From Erwinia sorbitola (GTDB taxonomy: Bacteria > Pseudomonadota > Gammaproteobacteria > Enterobacterales > Enterobacteriaceae): a stretch of 64,000 nt of DNA. The notes below the pieces were generated by a model, which was not told the DNA's origin, ran no database searches, and was given only the letters and a program-made list of their open reading frames with translations. The stretch covers positions 1,181,501 to 1,245,500 of the forward strand of contig NZ_CP046509.1 of the NCBI RefSeq assembly GCF_009738185.1. Direction: 5' to 3'. Shown piece by piece: positions 27,447-36,706 of this stretch. The position numbers were made by a program, and so were the translations under genes. Numbering within the stretch: the first letter of the stretch is position 1; each line of letters begins with the position of its first letter.

Positions 27447-28483
27447 GCGTTAATAACCACACGTTCTTCAGAGTCAGAGGCTTTAATCACGCCGATTTTC
27501 CACGCTTTTTCGCCTGCATCGGTCATCAGCTGTACCGCTTTGTCGGCGTCTTCCGGGCTGAGGGCAATCACCATGCCAACGCCACAGTTGAAGGTGCGGT
27601 ACATCTCAAAGCGACTCACGTTACCGGCCTGCTGCATCCAGCCGAAGACCGCTGGCCATTCCCAGCTTGACTCGGAAAGCACGGCCTGGGTGTTATCCGG
27701 CAGTACGCGCGGAATATTTTCCCAGAAGCCGCCACCGGTCAGGTGGGCGATAGCATGGACATCGACCTGTTCAATCAGGCTGAGGATGTTTTTCACATAA
27801 ATGCGGGTTGGTGCCAGCAGATGGTCAGAGAGAGATTTGCCTTCCAGCTGGGTGGTTTCCGGGTCAGTTTTGCTGACTTCCAGAATTTTACGCACCAGTG
27901 AATAGCCGTTAGAGTGTGGGCCGCTTGAACCCAGCGCGATCAGCACGTCGCCATCTGCTACTTTGCTGCCGTCAATAATCTCGGATTTCTCAACCACGCC
28001 GACACAGAAACCTGCCACGTCGTAATCTTCACCGTGGTACATGCCAGGCATTTCAGCGGTTTCACCGCCAACCAGAGCACAGCCCGATTGTGAACAGCCT
28101 TCAGCGATGCCAGTGATCACGCTTGCTGCGGTATCAACGTCCAGCTTGCCGGTGGCATAATAATCCAGGAAAAACAGAGGCTCTGCGCCCTGTACCACCA
28201 GATCGTTAACGCACATCGCAACCAGATCGATACCGATAGTATCGTGGCGTTTAAGATCCATCGCCAGACGCAGCTTGGTGCCGACGCCGTCAGTTCCTGA
28301 TACCAGGATAGGCTCACGGTATTTTTGCGGCAGTGCACAAAGGGCACCGAAACCGCCCAGTCCACCCATCACTTCGGGGCGGCGAGTCTTTTTCACTACG
28401 CCTTTGATACGGTCGACTAAAGCATTGCCTGCATCGATATCTACGCCGGCGTCTTTATAGCTGAGAGAGGTTTTGTCGGTCAC
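27443..28483 (-). CDS. purM: Phosphoribosylformylglycinamidine cyclo-ligase (AIR synthetase)
   Basis: 346 residues. Closes FGAM to AIR with ATP, step 5 of purine synthesis. Motifs: PEVMGGLGGFGALC, SGTDGVGTKL, VALGSSGPHSNGYSL-like LIALGSSGPHSNGYSL and HLTGGGFWENIPR. I use the GTG at 28483, giving VTDKTSLSYKDAGVD as in E. coli, where this start is also GTG. GGGG lies seven bases upstream. The longer in-frame extension to 28555 crosses the PurR operator and is not real. Confidence 0.97.
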   Translation of the reverse strand: MTDKTSLSYKDAGVDIDAGNALVDRIKGVVKKTRRPEVMGGLGGFGALCALPQKYREPILVSGTDGVGTKLRLAMDLKRHDTIGIDLVAMCVNDLVVQGAEPLFFLDYYATGKLDVDTAASVITGIAEGCSQSGCALVGGETAEMPGMYHGEDYDVAGFCVGVVEKSEIIDGSKVADGDVLIALGSSGPHSNGYSLVRKILEVSKTDPETTQLEGKSLSDHLLAPTRIYVKNILSLIEQVDVHAIAHLTGGGFWENIPRVLPDNTQAVLSESSWEWPAVFGWMQQAGNVSRFEMYRTFNCGVGMVIALSPEDADKAVQLMTDAGEKAWKIGVIKASDSEERVVINA

Positions 28484-28549
28484 TGCGAATCCCCACGCGG
28501 TTTGCGGTTGGTGTTGTGGCTTGTTTAAGCGCGGCAATTCTAACAGTGC

Positions 28550-28565
28550 AGGCAAACGTTTGCGA
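28550..28565. promoter_or_regulatory. PurR operator of purMN
   Basis: AGGCAAACGTTTGCGA matches the PurR box (ACGCAAACGTTTTCGT) with a perfect inner palindrome GCAAACGTTTGC. It lies 67 bases upstream of the purM start, the position expected for hypoxanthine/guanine-dependent repression. Confidence 0.9.
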
Positions 28566-28678
28566 GTGCCTTCTTACCGCGCATTGCGGATAGCTGGAAT
28601 TTAGTCAATCCTTAGGGGGTTAGCAGGAGATATGCAAAGTATTGCACTAAGTCATATGGCGCTGGGGATAAATGGCGC

Positions 28679-28700
28679 TATAATCTCGCGATTTTTTTTT
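28679..28700 (+). promoter_or_regulatory. upp promoter -10 and UTP-sensing T-tract
   Basis: TATAAT at 28679-28684 is followed six bases later by GATTTTTTTTTG (nine T from 28692). In E. coli upp the same initial sequence lets RNA polymerase slip and add extra U when UTP is high, which aborts transcription. The identical tract length and distance here predict the same control. The -35 region is weak. Confidence 0.8.
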
Positions 28701-28727
28701 GCAGCTTAACACTCCGGGAGTACAAGA

Positions 28728-29354
28728 ATGAAGATCGTGGAAGTCAAACACCCGCTGGTCAAACATAAACTGGGTCTGATGCGGGAGCATGACGTCAGCA
28801 CTAAGCGTTTCCGTGAGCTCGCATCAGAAGTGGGAAGTCTGCTGACTTATGAAGCCACTGCCGATCTTGAAACCGAGACCGTCACTATCCAGGGCTGGAA
28901 CGGTCCGGTTGAAATCGAGCAGATTAAAGGCAAGAAGATTACCGTGGTGCCTATCCTGCGCGCCGGTCTGGGGATGATGGAAGGTGTGCTGGAGCATGTG
29001 CCGAGCGCACGTATCAGCGTGGTTGGCGTTTACCGCGATGAAGAGACGCTGGAGCCGGTGCCCTATTTCCAGAAGCTGGTATCCAACATTGAAGAGCGTA
29101 TGGCGCTGGTGGTTGATCCTATGCTGGCAACCGGTGGTTCGATGATTGCCACCATCGACCTGCTGAAAAAAGCGGGCTGTAACAGCATCAAGGTGCTGGT
29201 ACTGGTCGCGGCACCAGAAGGGCTGGCTGCGCTGGAGAAAGTGCACCCGGATGTGGAAGTGTATACCGCGTCTGTCGATCAGGGCCTCAACGAGAAAGGG
29301 TATATTATCCCTGGTCTTGGTGATGCCGGTGATAAGATTTTTGGCACTAAATAA
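28728..29354 (+). CDS. upp: Uracil phosphoribosyltransferase
   Basis: 208 residues. Makes UMP from uracil and PRPP. The PRPP loop VDPMLATGGSMIATID is near residue 130 and the uracil-binding tail YIIPGLGDAGDK is intact. GGGAG stands eight bases before the ATG. Together with uraA it salvages external uracil; the T-tract promoter links expression to the UTP pool. Confidence 0.98.
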   Translation: MKIVEVKHPLVKHKLGLMREHDVSTKRFRELASEVGSLLTYEATADLETETVTIQGWNGPVEIEQIKGKKITVVPILRAGLGMMEGVLEHVPSARISVVGVYRDEETLEPVPYFQKLVSNIEERMALVVDPMLATGGSMIATIDLLKKAGCNSIKVLVLVAAPEGLAALEKVHPDVEVYTASVDQGLNEKGYIIPGLGDAGDKIFGTK

Positions 29355-29363
29355 GTTTGCTGC

Positions 29364-29473
29364 GGGCGAGGCATGCCTCGCCCCTGCGCTGAATCGGGTC
29401 GTCCATCGGGGGCGGGCTTGCTCCGTCCCCGTAAATTACGGGATCGCCTGTAGGGGTCAGGCATGCCTGACCC
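29364..29473. repeat. Cluster of three REP-like palindromes between upp and uraA
   Basis: Three GC-rich palindromes follow one another: GGGCGAGGCATGCCTCGCCC (29364-29383, perfect), an imperfect one at 29407-29431 with ten pairs, and GGGTCAGGCATGCCTGACCC (29454-29473, perfect). The two perfect units differ only in two mirrored positions. They resemble REP/BIME elements, which often sit inside operons and tune mRNA stability. Confidence 0.75.
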
Positions 29474-29483
29474 GGTAAACGTT

Positions 29484-29509
29484 AAACCGGCCGGAGAGTC
29501 GGTTTTTTT
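29484..29509 (+). terminator. Partial terminator/attenuator before uraA
   Basis: AAACCG and CGGTTT flank ten bases and are followed by a T-run, placed 34 bases before the uraA start. It would reduce read-through from upp into uraA. Confidence 0.5.
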
Positions 29510-29542
29510 ATGTCTAAGGCAAACTCAAGGGGTATTAACATC

Positions 29543-30832
29543 ATGACGCGTCGCGCAATTGGCGTACACGAGCGGCCACCGCTGCTGCAAACTATTCCAC
29601 TCAGCTTCCAGCATCTTTTCGCTATGTTTGGTGCCACAGTTCTGGTGCCCATTCTGTTCCACATTAACCCGGCCACCGTGCTGCTGTTTAACGGTATCGG
29701 CACGCTGATGTACCTGTTTATCTGTAAAGGGAAAATCCCGGCCTACCTGGGTTCCAGCTTTGCCTTTATCTCTCCGGTGCTGCTGCTGTTGCCGCTGGGT
29801 TATGAAGTGGCACTCGGCGGTTTTATTATGTGCGGCGTGCTGTTCTGTCTGGTGGCGCTGATCGTGAAAAAAGCCGGAACCGGCTGGCTGGACGTGATGT
29901 TCCCTCCGGCAGCCATGGGAGCCATTGTAGCGGTCATTGGCCTGGAGCTGGCCGGTGTGGCGGCAAATATGTCCGGCCTGCTGCCTGCCGACGGCAGCTC
30001 GGCTGACAGTAAAACCATTATTATTTCCATGGTGACGCTGGGCGTGACGGTGTTTGGCTCGGTGATGTTCCGTGGTTTTCTGGCGATTATTCCGATCCTG
30101 ATTGGTGTGCTGGTGGGCTATGCGCTCTCCTACGGCATGGGCATCGTCGACTGGACTCCGGTAATGAATGCGCACTGGTTTGCGCTGCCAACCTTCTATA
30201 CGCCACGCTTCGAATGGTATGCCATTTTCACCATCCTGCCTGCGGCGCTGGTGGTGATTGCCGAGCATATCGGCCACCTGGTGGTAACAGCGAATATCGT
30301 GAAGAAGGATCTGCTGAAGGATCCGGGCCTGCATCGTTCAATGTTTGCTAACGGTATCTCCACCATTTTCTCCGGTTTCTTTGGCTCCACGCCAAATACG
30401 ACCTACGGTGAAAACATCGGCGTGATGGCGATTACCCGTGTTTACAGCACCTGGGTCATTGGCGGTGCGGCGATTCTGGCGATTCTGCTCTCCTGCGTTG
30501 GCAAGCTGGCGGCGGCGATCCAGGCTGTGCCTGTACCGGTGATGGGCGGCGTCTCTCTGCTGCTGTATGGCGTGATCGCCGCTTCCGGTATCCGCGTGTT
30601 GATTGAGTCGAAAGTGGATTACAACAAGGCGCAGAACCTGATCCTGACCTCAGTGATCCTGATCATTGGCGTCAGCGGGGCGAAAGTTCATATCGGTGCT
30701 GCCGAACTGAAAGGCATGGCATTAGCCACGGTCGTGGGCGTGGTACTGAGCCTGCTTTTCAAAGTGATTAGCCTGCTGAACAAGGAAGAAGAGGTGATTG
30801 ATGTGACGGACGAACGCAGCGATATACAGTAA
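29543..30832 (+). CDS. uraA: Uracil:proton symporter
   Basis: 429 residues, the same as E. coli UraA, from the ATG at 29543 (MTRRAIGVHERPP); an upstream in-frame ATG at 29510 lies in the hairpin region. Inner-membrane protein with 14 helices of the NCS2 family. The uracil-binding Glu residues are in VVIAEHIGHLVVT and TPNTTYGENIGV. Downstream partner of upp. Confidence 0.97.
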   Translation: MTRRAIGVHERPPLLQTIPLSFQHLFAMFGATVLVPILFHINPATVLLFNGIGTLMYLFICKGKIPAYLGSSFAFISPVLLLLPLGYEVALGGFIMCGVLFCLVALIVKKAGTGWLDVMFPPAAMGAIVAVIGLELAGVAANMSGLLPADGSSADSKTIIISMVTLGVTVFGSVMFRGFLAIIPILIGVLVGYALSYGMGIVDWTPVMNAHWFALPTFYTPRFEWYAIFTILPAALVVIAEHIGHLVVTANIVKKDLLKDPGLHRSMFANGISTIFSGFFGSTPNTTYGENIGVMAITRVYSTWVIGGAAILAILLSCVGKLAAAIQAVPVPVMGGVSLLLYGVIAASGIRVLIESKVDYNKAQNLILTSVILIIGVSGAKVHIGAAELKGMALATVVGVVLSLLFKVISLLNKEEEVIDVTDERSDIQ

Positions 30833-30839
30833 ATCTGAT

Positions 30840-30859
30840 GGGGCAGCTGCGGCTGCCCC
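30840..30859. terminator. GC hairpin after uraA
   Basis: GGGGCAGC and GCTGCCCC flank a four-base loop, seven bases after the uraA stop. There is no T-run, so termination is uncertain. Confidence 0.5.
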
Positions 30860-30956
30860 GGTCATAAAGAGATCGGCGATCCTTAGCGTTTCATGATCCT
30901 GACCGAATTGTGTTAGAATTTTCGCGTTTTCTGCCTGCTCAAACCCTGAGGTGAAT

Positions 30957-31658
30957 CTGAACACACCGGCACAGCTCTCACTGCCACTTTACCTGCCCGA
31001 CGACGAAACCTTTGCCAGTTTCTGGCCGGGGGAAAATCCGTCGCTGCTGGCTGCGCTTCAGAGCGCACTGCATCAGCAACACGGTAGCTATTTCTACTTC
31101 TGGTCGCGCGAGGGCGGGGGGCGCAGTCACCTGCTGCACGCCGCCTGTGCTGAACTGTCGGCGAAAGGCGAAGCGGTTGGCTATGTTCCGCTGGATAAAC
31201 GTACCTGGTTTGTGCCTGAAGTGCTCGATGGCATGGAGCAGCTTTCGCTGATCTGTATTGATAATATTGAGTGCATTGCCGGGGACGAACCCTGGGAGAT
31301 GGCGATCTTCGATCTGTATAACCGCATCCTGGAAACCGGAAAAACGCGGCTGCTGATCACCGGAGATCGTCCGCCGCGCCAGCTTAACCTGAAACTGGCG
31401 GATCTGGCTTCTCGTCTTGACTGGGGGCAGATCTACAAGCTGCAACCGCTGTCTGATGAAGATAAGGTTCAGGCTTTACAGCTACGCGCTCGTCTGCGTG
31501 GTTTTGAGCTGCCGGAAGATGTGGGCCGCTTCTTACTGAAACGACTCGATCGTGAAATGCGTACGCTGTTCGTGACGCTGGATCAGCTTGATCAGGCATC
31601 AATCAGCGCGCAGCGCAAACTGACTATCCCCTTCGTTAAAGAGACGCTGGCGCTGTAA
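30957..31658 (+). CDS. hda: DnaA regulatory inactivator Hda
   Basis: 233 residues if translation begins at the CTG at 30957, matching the E. coli protein, whose start is known to be CUG. GAGGTG sits just before it. A GTG two codons earlier lies inside that ribosome site. Seen: the clamp-binding QLSLPLYLP near the N-terminus and AAA+ motifs (REGGGRSHLLHAA, LICIDNIECIAG, RLLITGDRPP, SRLDWGQIYKL). Hda on the DNA-loaded clamp makes DnaA hydrolyse its ATP and so stops re-initiation. The rare start keeps its level low. Confidence 0.95.
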   Translation: MNTPAQLSLPLYLPDDETFASFWPGENPSLLAALQSALHQQHGSYFYFWSREGGGRSHLLHAACAELSAKGEAVGYVPLDKRTWFVPEVLDGMEQLSLICIDNIECIAGDEPWEMAIFDLYNRILETGKTRLLITGDRPPRQLNLKLADLASRLDWGQIYKLQPLSDEDKVQALQLRARLRGFELPEDVGRFLLKRLDREMRTLFVTLDQLDQASISAQRKLTIPFVKETLAL

Positions 31659-31679
31659 CTAGCTGCGCCAGCGGATATT

Positions 31680-32033
31680 TTACAAAATTTCCAGCACCTG
31701 CTCCGGTGGTCTGCCAATACGGGCTTTATCATTGACCACAACAATCGGTCGCTCGATCAGTTTCGGCTCTGCCACCATCGCGGCCAGTAACTGCTCCTCA
31801 CTTAGTGCTGTATTATCCAGGCCTGCCGCTTTGTACTGATCTTCTTTAGTGCGCATTAACTGGCGTGCGCTGGTTAATCCAAGCTTCTGCAACAGTATTT
31901 TAAGCGTGGCAACATCCGGCGGAGTCTCCAGATAGAGGATCACCTGCGGCGTAATGCCCCGGCCGGTAAGCAGCGCTAAGGTCTCACGGCTCTTGGAGCA
32001 ACGCGGGTTATGGTAAATCTGTACCTCAGACAT
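31680..32033 (-). CDS. yfgD: ArsC-family arsenate reductase-like protein YfgD
   Basis: 117 residues of the glutaredoxin-coupled ArsC fold: YHNPRCSKSRETLALL with the active Cys near residue 12, LRTKE-like LMRTKEDQYK and IERPIVVVNDKARIGRPPE. Its physiological substrate in E. coli is unclear, and no other ars gene is nearby. Convergent with hda and 19 bases downstream of bepA on the same strand. Confidence 0.93.
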   Translation of the reverse strand: MSEVQIYHNPRCSKSRETLALLTGRGITPQVILYLETPPDVATLKILLQKLGLTSARQLMRTKEDQYKAAGLDNTALSEEQLLAAMVAEPKLIERPIVVVNDKARIGRPPEQVLEIL

Positions 32034-32052
32034 GGCTATCCTTAGTGTTTAT

Positions 32053-33522
32053 TTAATGTTTCTGATACTGACGGAAGCGTTCCTGTAAATGGCGTAGCTG
32101 GTCAATACGTGCGTCATAGCGAGCCTGCTTGAGGCTGCCAAGCGGTACGGCGGCGCTGGCACTGCTCAGGCTGCGAATCGCCTGGTCAAGCTGACCGCTT
32201 AATGCCAGACCTTCAGCACGTGCCGCCTGCTCTTCATCGCTCAGACCCTGGTCAGCAGAGGCCTGGGCCAGTAAATCCCAGCCATTCGGATCGTCTTTGT
32301 TCGCCCAGGTGTAGCGGTAAAGTACCTTACTGGCATTCGCGGGTTGTTTTGCCTCAACATAGGCATTGGCGAGGTTAAGCTGTAAGACCGGGTTGCTGTT
32401 AACCCCTTTCACCGCCAGCAGACGGTTGATCGCCAGCTGCGGCTGCTTCAGTCCGATATCAATGTCGGTCATGATATCCAGATACCAGAGGTTGTCCGGC
32501 TGTTTTGCCAGCAGCGGAGTGATAATCGTGCGTGCCTCAGCAAATTTATTCTCTCCCAACAGCAGCACTGCTTTGCCATACAGCGCGGCAGCCTGTTCGC
32601 GGCTGTTGCCATTTGTGAGTGAGGTGAGCAGATCGCTGGTCAACTGGTTCTCGCCGGTGGAGAACATCCCCAGCGCCCTGACTTTCGCCATATAATAATC
32701 CTGCGAGGATTGCACCACGACTCGTTTCATCTGGTTAGCGCGGTTGCGCGCATCGGCCAGACGGCTATCCGGCAGGGGGTGGGTCAGCAGCATTTCCGGA
32801 GGTTTTGACGCGTAGCGTGAGGCATCCGCCAGTTTTTGCAGGAAGTCAGGCATCGCTTCCGGATCAAAGCCGGCGCGCTGCAGTACCTGAATACCGATGC
32901 GATCCGCTTCCTGTTCGTTCTGCTGGGTAAAACTGATAATCCCCTGCTGTGCCCCCGCGAGGGTGCCGCTCAACGCTGCCATCCCCGCCTGCGGGCTGGC
33001 CATGGCCAGCAGAATCGAACCCAGCGCGCCGACCCAGGTGAGAGGGGCATTACGCTGCTGCTCTTCCATTGCTCGCGCCAGGTGGCGTTGGGTGACGTGG
33101 GAAATTTCGTGCGCCATTACCGAAGCCAGCTGGCTCTCGTTATCGCTGTAACGGAACAGGGCTGAATGCAGCACTACGTTGCCGCCAAAGAATGCGAAGG
33201 CGTTTATCTCATCATTACGGATGAGATAAAAATGGAAGGGTGTTTTCACCGACCAGGCGTGGTTCACCAGGCGCTGGCCTAACTGATTGATATATTGAGA
33301 AAGCAGCGGGTCGTTGATAATAGGTGCACTGGCACGGAGCTGGCGTACATAAAAATCGCCCATCGCCAGTTCCTGATTAATCGACAACGTGCCACCCGCA
33401 GTGGTACCGATATCCGGCAGGTTATCGCTGATGTCTGCGCGGGCTGGAAGCAGGCTGCTCGTCAGAAGTGTAACCAGCAGGGAAGCCAACAGGCTTTTCT
33501 TTAATCGGATAGACATAAGCAA
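32053..33522 (-). CDS. bepA: Periplasmic protease/chaperone BepA
   Basis: 489 residues. Signal peptide (SLLASLLVTLLTSSLLPARA), M48 metallopeptidase domain with HEISH at about 138-142 and a downstream Glu in EQEADRIGIQ, then TPR repeats to the end. It promotes assembly or degradation of LptD and other outer-membrane proteins with the BAM complex; sigma-E controlled in E. coli. Same order as in E. coli (formerly yfgC). Confidence 0.96.
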   Translation of the reverse strand: MLMSIRLKKSLLASLLVTLLTSSLLPARADISDNLPDIGTTAGGTLSINQELAMGDFYVRQLRASAPIINDPLLSQYINQLGQRLVNHAWSVKTPFHFYLIRNDEINAFAFFGGNVVLHSALFRYSDNESQLASVMAHEISHVTQRHLARAMEEQQRNAPLTWVGALGSILLAMASPQAGMAALSGTLAGAQQGIISFTQQNEQEADRIGIQVLQRAGFDPEAMPDFLQKLADASRYASKPPEMLLTHPLPDSRLADARNRANQMKRVVVQSSQDYYMAKVRALGMFSTGENQLTSDLLTSLTNGNSREQAAALYGKAVLLLGENKFAEARTIITPLLAKQPDNLWYLDIMTDIDIGLKQPQLAINRLLAVKGVNSNPVLQLNLANAYVEAKQPANASKVLYRYTWANKDDPNGWDLLAQASADQGLSDEEQAARAEGLALSGQLDQAIRSLSSASAAVPLGSLKQARYDARIDQLRHLQERFRQYQKH

Positions 33523-34176
33523 ACCCTAACAAGGAAGTCCAGTTTCTGACCGGCAACGCGCCGAAATGTTCTGCTGAGTAGATAAAGATAATCTACTAAT
33601 TTCACATCTTAACCACAGCCCGGAATGAATGAAATGGCTAAAAAATTGATGCCGGTTAGCGCTGGTGCGTTAAGCACTCTAAGTTGCGTTAAAAAATTGA
33701 ATAGAGCGGCCGAGGATTTTTCCCCATAAACACCCGCAGCAGGCCTCTTAAAAGAGAGTACTGAATTTAAAGTTAGGTAAATTTAATCAGTTTTATTGAT
33801 AGTGGCACGCAAATTGACCAGGTGAAATCCTAAAAAAAGCCCGATCGTCACCGGCGAGCAAAAAGGCGACATAAGTAAAATTTTTATATGCGAGCGGCTC
33901 AGTAAAGAGTGCCGATCCAGTAGTAAGTATAAAGTGAGCGCTTGTCCTTCATCAATAACAACATGCTGAAACAGCTTGCGATGAAGTTACTGTGGTTTGC
34001 TGTGGCGCTGTATTACAGGGGCTGTTATCCGCCATTGTTCCCGCTGGCTGCACAGTGCCGTTTGCATACTATTTTCACGCGAAACTATACAGCCACTTTG
34101 ATGGAAATCGCGGCTAAGGGTTATCGGAACGCTGTGGTATATCTCACTCACCAGATTGTCTTGCGGAGAGTTTTTT
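33523..34176. other. Intergenic region upstream of bepA and the DsrE-like gene
   Basis: 654 bases without a convincing gene. The half near bepA is AT-rich and should hold the bepA promoter. An open frame at 33942-34253 has odd composition, no ribosome site, and overlaps the next gene start, so I left it out. A small RNA here cannot be excluded. Confidence 0.5.
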
Positions 34177-34779
34177 ATGCGTTCTGTAGTTTCATATGTG
34201 CTGATAGCGGCCGTCGCCGGTTTTGTCGGGGCAAGCTTTACCAAAGCCCCTGAGCTGTACGACAAGATTAGCAATCGGGTGACTCCGGTCAACGAACCTG
34301 AGGGGTTCTGGGCAACGCCCGCCATCGATGGCTACGGTAAAATGCATTACGAGGCGGATGTTGCCTATAAACCGAATATTAACGATAGCAATAAGATCGT
34401 TTTCCAGATTACTCGCGCTGAAAATGCTCCGCAGGATACTAACCTGGGACTGGAGCGCGTGGCACGGGTGGTTAACCTTTATGTCGCGTCCGGGGTTCCT
34501 GCGGAGAATTTGAAGTTTGTGGTGTCAGTAACGGGAGAGGGTACCCCGGCGATGCTCAATAATGAGCAGTATCACCGGATTTATGGCATTGATAATCCTA
34601 ACCTCAAGCTGATTGGCGCTCTGCGTGCTAAAGGCGTGGATGTATCGGTATGCGATCAGTCCGTGGCCTTCCATCATTTCCACAGCGACTGGATCGATCG
34701 TTCGGTGACCCATGCGCTCTCCAGCCCGACCACGGTTTCAACTCTTGAAAACCAGGGCTATGCCTTCCTGGCGATGTAA
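34177..34779 (+). CDS. Exported DsrE-family protein
   Basis: 200 residues from the ATG at 34177, which has GGAG nine bases upstream. A short N-terminal hydrophobic helix (SVVSYVLIAAVAGFVGASF) suggests membrane anchoring or export. The rest follows the DsrE/DsrF-like fold: KIVFQITRAEN, LERVARVVNLYVASGV, LKFVVSVTGEGTPAMLNN, and LRAKGVDVSVCDQS with a single conserved Cys. The function of these exported forms is unknown; cytoplasmic relatives relay sulfur. Confidence 0.75.
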   Translation: MRSVVSYVLIAAVAGFVGASFTKAPELYDKISNRVTPVNEPEGFWATPAIDGYGKMHYEADVAYKPNINDSNKIVFQITRAENAPQDTNLGLERVARVVNLYVASGVPAENLKFVVSVTGEGTPAMLNNEQYHRIYGIDNPNLKLIGALRAKGVDVSVCDQSVAFHHFHSDWIDRSVTHALSSPTTVSTLENQGYAFLAM

Positions 34780-35014
34780 ACCGCTTGTTTTTGTGCGGGC
34801 TGCCGGCCCGCCATATCATGATTTCCGCGCTATCAATTCCCCGGATACACCTCAACAAATGTGACTTTAACTAAAATATTTCTCGACTCAAGAGGGGGGA
34901 GAATATTCCCAAATCGGCTGAGAGGTGTACAATTGGCACGTGCTTTACCAGGGCATAATTCGCACTCTATAAATGTAAGGCGCTGATAATGATGTTTTTC
35001 ACAACGGTGAGTCC

Positions 35015-36625
35015 ATGTTGAGGCTATCGCGGCCAAAAACAGACTTGCGTACTCTTATTACGTTGCTGGCAGTTGCCAGTATCGTTATCACGCTCGCCAA
35101 TTCTCTCTACGCCAGCTGGCGTGTGCAGCGCGATGTGCTGATCGGCAATACCCTCGAATCAAACCGGGTGTATGCCACTAAGCTGGCCTCAACCACCGAG
35201 GTCTTTTTCCAGCTCGCTGAGTCGCAGCTCTCTTACAGCGCCAAAGTATTGGGGCGCGGCCTGGACAATGAAGCGAATTTGCAGGATGAGGTCGATCGCC
35301 TGCGCGAGCAAACTAACAGCTTTAACTCGGTGGTGATTGTTGATGCCAGCGGGTGGGTGCGTGCCATCTCACCGGAATCGCTGATGCTGAAAGGCATGCA
35401 CCTTAGCTCCAGTGCGGCAAAGCAGGCGTTGAAAGAGCGCAAACCCCTGATCAGCCAGCCAACGCTGTCAGCGGCTAATAACCTCCTGGTATTTGTCTCC
35501 TGGCCTATCTGGTCGAAAACCGGCAGCTATCTGGGCTACGTCGGTGGCTCCATCTATCTGAAAAAGAAAAGTATCCTCAACGTTCTGCTGGGTGAACAGT
35601 TCTATCGCGATGGTTCATCGTTGTATGTTATTGACGGTAAAAACCAGGTGTTATATCACCAGGATCGCCAGCTGATCGGGAAAACCATTGATCCCCTCAT
35701 CAGCAATGAACAGCGTAATAAGGCCAGCAACGGTAACCAGCAGGTGACGGCAGAAGACGGCGAACAGATGCTGGCAGGCTATGCCAGTGTACCCACCGCG
35801 GGCTGGACTATTATCGCGCTCAAACCGACAAAGGCCACGCTGGCGCCGCTCAATAGTCTGCTCTTGAAGGTGCTGAAACATTCGGTACCCTTTGCTCTGC
35901 TGACGCTGATTATTGCCCTGATCCTCGCACAGCGTATTGCATTGCCGCTCTGGCAGCTGGCGCGTAAAGCCAGCCAGATGGATACGCAGAATGTGTCGAA
36001 AGAGATTAGCGGTATCCACTCCTGGTATTATGAGTCGTCGCAGATAAAACGTGCGCTGCTGGCCGGGATTTCGCTGATGCAGGATAAAATCGGGCGGCTT
36101 AAAAGTGAAGTACAGACCGATCCGATGACCAGCCTGCTGAACCGCCGTGGCCTTAATGCAGTACTGGACTATTTTCTTGCGACCAGTCAGCCTTTTGCCG
36201 TGCTGGCGTTGGATATCGACTACTTTAAGCGGGTCAACGATACGTTTGGTCACGATGCGGGTGATACGGTAATTAAAACCGTGGCACAGCAGCTGGAGCA
36301 AAGTGCCCGACAGACCGACGTGATCTGCCGTAACGGCGGTGAAGAGTTCCTGATGATTCTGCCGGGTGCCGATCGCGATGTGGCGTCCATGATTGCCGAA
36401 CGGGTGCGTAAGCGTATTGAAGTGCTGTCGCTGGATCCTGTGGGCCATATTACGATTTCAGTGGGGGTGGCCTTCTGGTCCCCGCAGAGTGGCGATGGCA
36501 TGGATCACACCTTCAAGCTGGCTGATGAAGCGCTGTACCAGGCAAAAAATGCCGGGCGCAATCGGGTGAAGGTGGCGAAAAATTTTACTAAACCGCCTGC
36601 CGTCGTGCAGGTACAGCCGCAGTAG
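35015..36625 (+). CDS. Membrane diguanylate cyclase with dCache-like sensor
   Basis: 536 residues: membrane helix 15-35, a periplasmic sensor of about 250 residues (SNRVYATKLASTTEVFF, ISPESLMLKGMHLSSS, LGYVGGSIYL), a second helix near 290-308, then a GGDEF domain. The active site is GGEEF at 441-445, and an RxxD inhibitory site (RQTD) lies five residues before it, so it should make c-di-GMP with product inhibition. It opposes the phosphodiesterase YfgF elsewhere in the window. It is an addition relative to E. coli at this place. Confidence 0.92.
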   Translation: MLRLSRPKTDLRTLITLLAVASIVITLANSLYASWRVQRDVLIGNTLESNRVYATKLASTTEVFFQLAESQLSYSAKVLGRGLDNEANLQDEVDRLREQTNSFNSVVIVDASGWVRAISPESLMLKGMHLSSSAAKQALKERKPLISQPTLSAANNLLVFVSWPIWSKTGSYLGYVGGSIYLKKKSILNVLLGEQFYRDGSSLYVIDGKNQVLYHQDRQLIGKTIDPLISNEQRNKASNGNQQVTAEDGEQMLAGYASVPTAGWTIIALKPTKATLAPLNSLLLKVLKHSVPFALLTLIIALILAQRIALPLWQLARKASQMDTQNVSKEISGIHSWYYESSQIKRALLAGISLMQDKIGRLKSEVQTDPMTSLLNRRGLNAVLDYFLATSQPFAVLALDIDYFKRVNDTFGHDAGDTVIKTVAQQLEQSARQTDVICRNGGEEFLMILPGADRDVASMIAERVRKRIEVLSLDPVGHITISVGVAFWSPQSGDGMDHTFKLADEALYQAKNAGRNRVKVAKNFTKPPAVVQVQPQ

Positions 36626-36706
36626 TTTTTACGCCCGCTCTTGCATACGCATGGGCGGGCCGTATCAGGTACACTCTTTTCCATCTTTTTTCAGGCAAGG
36701 ACTCCC

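Noticed and set aside
29525..30334. 269-codon open frame antisense to uraA
   Set aside because: His/Gln/Arg-rich shadow of a well-conserved transporter gene, with no ribosome site.
33942..34253. 103-codon frame before the DsrE-like gene
   Set aside because: No ribosome site, overlaps the next start, residue use not protein-like.
35651..36448. 265-codon open frame antisense to the diguanylate cyclase
   Set aside because: The plus-strand GGDEF protein is certain, and the antisense frame has no family features.
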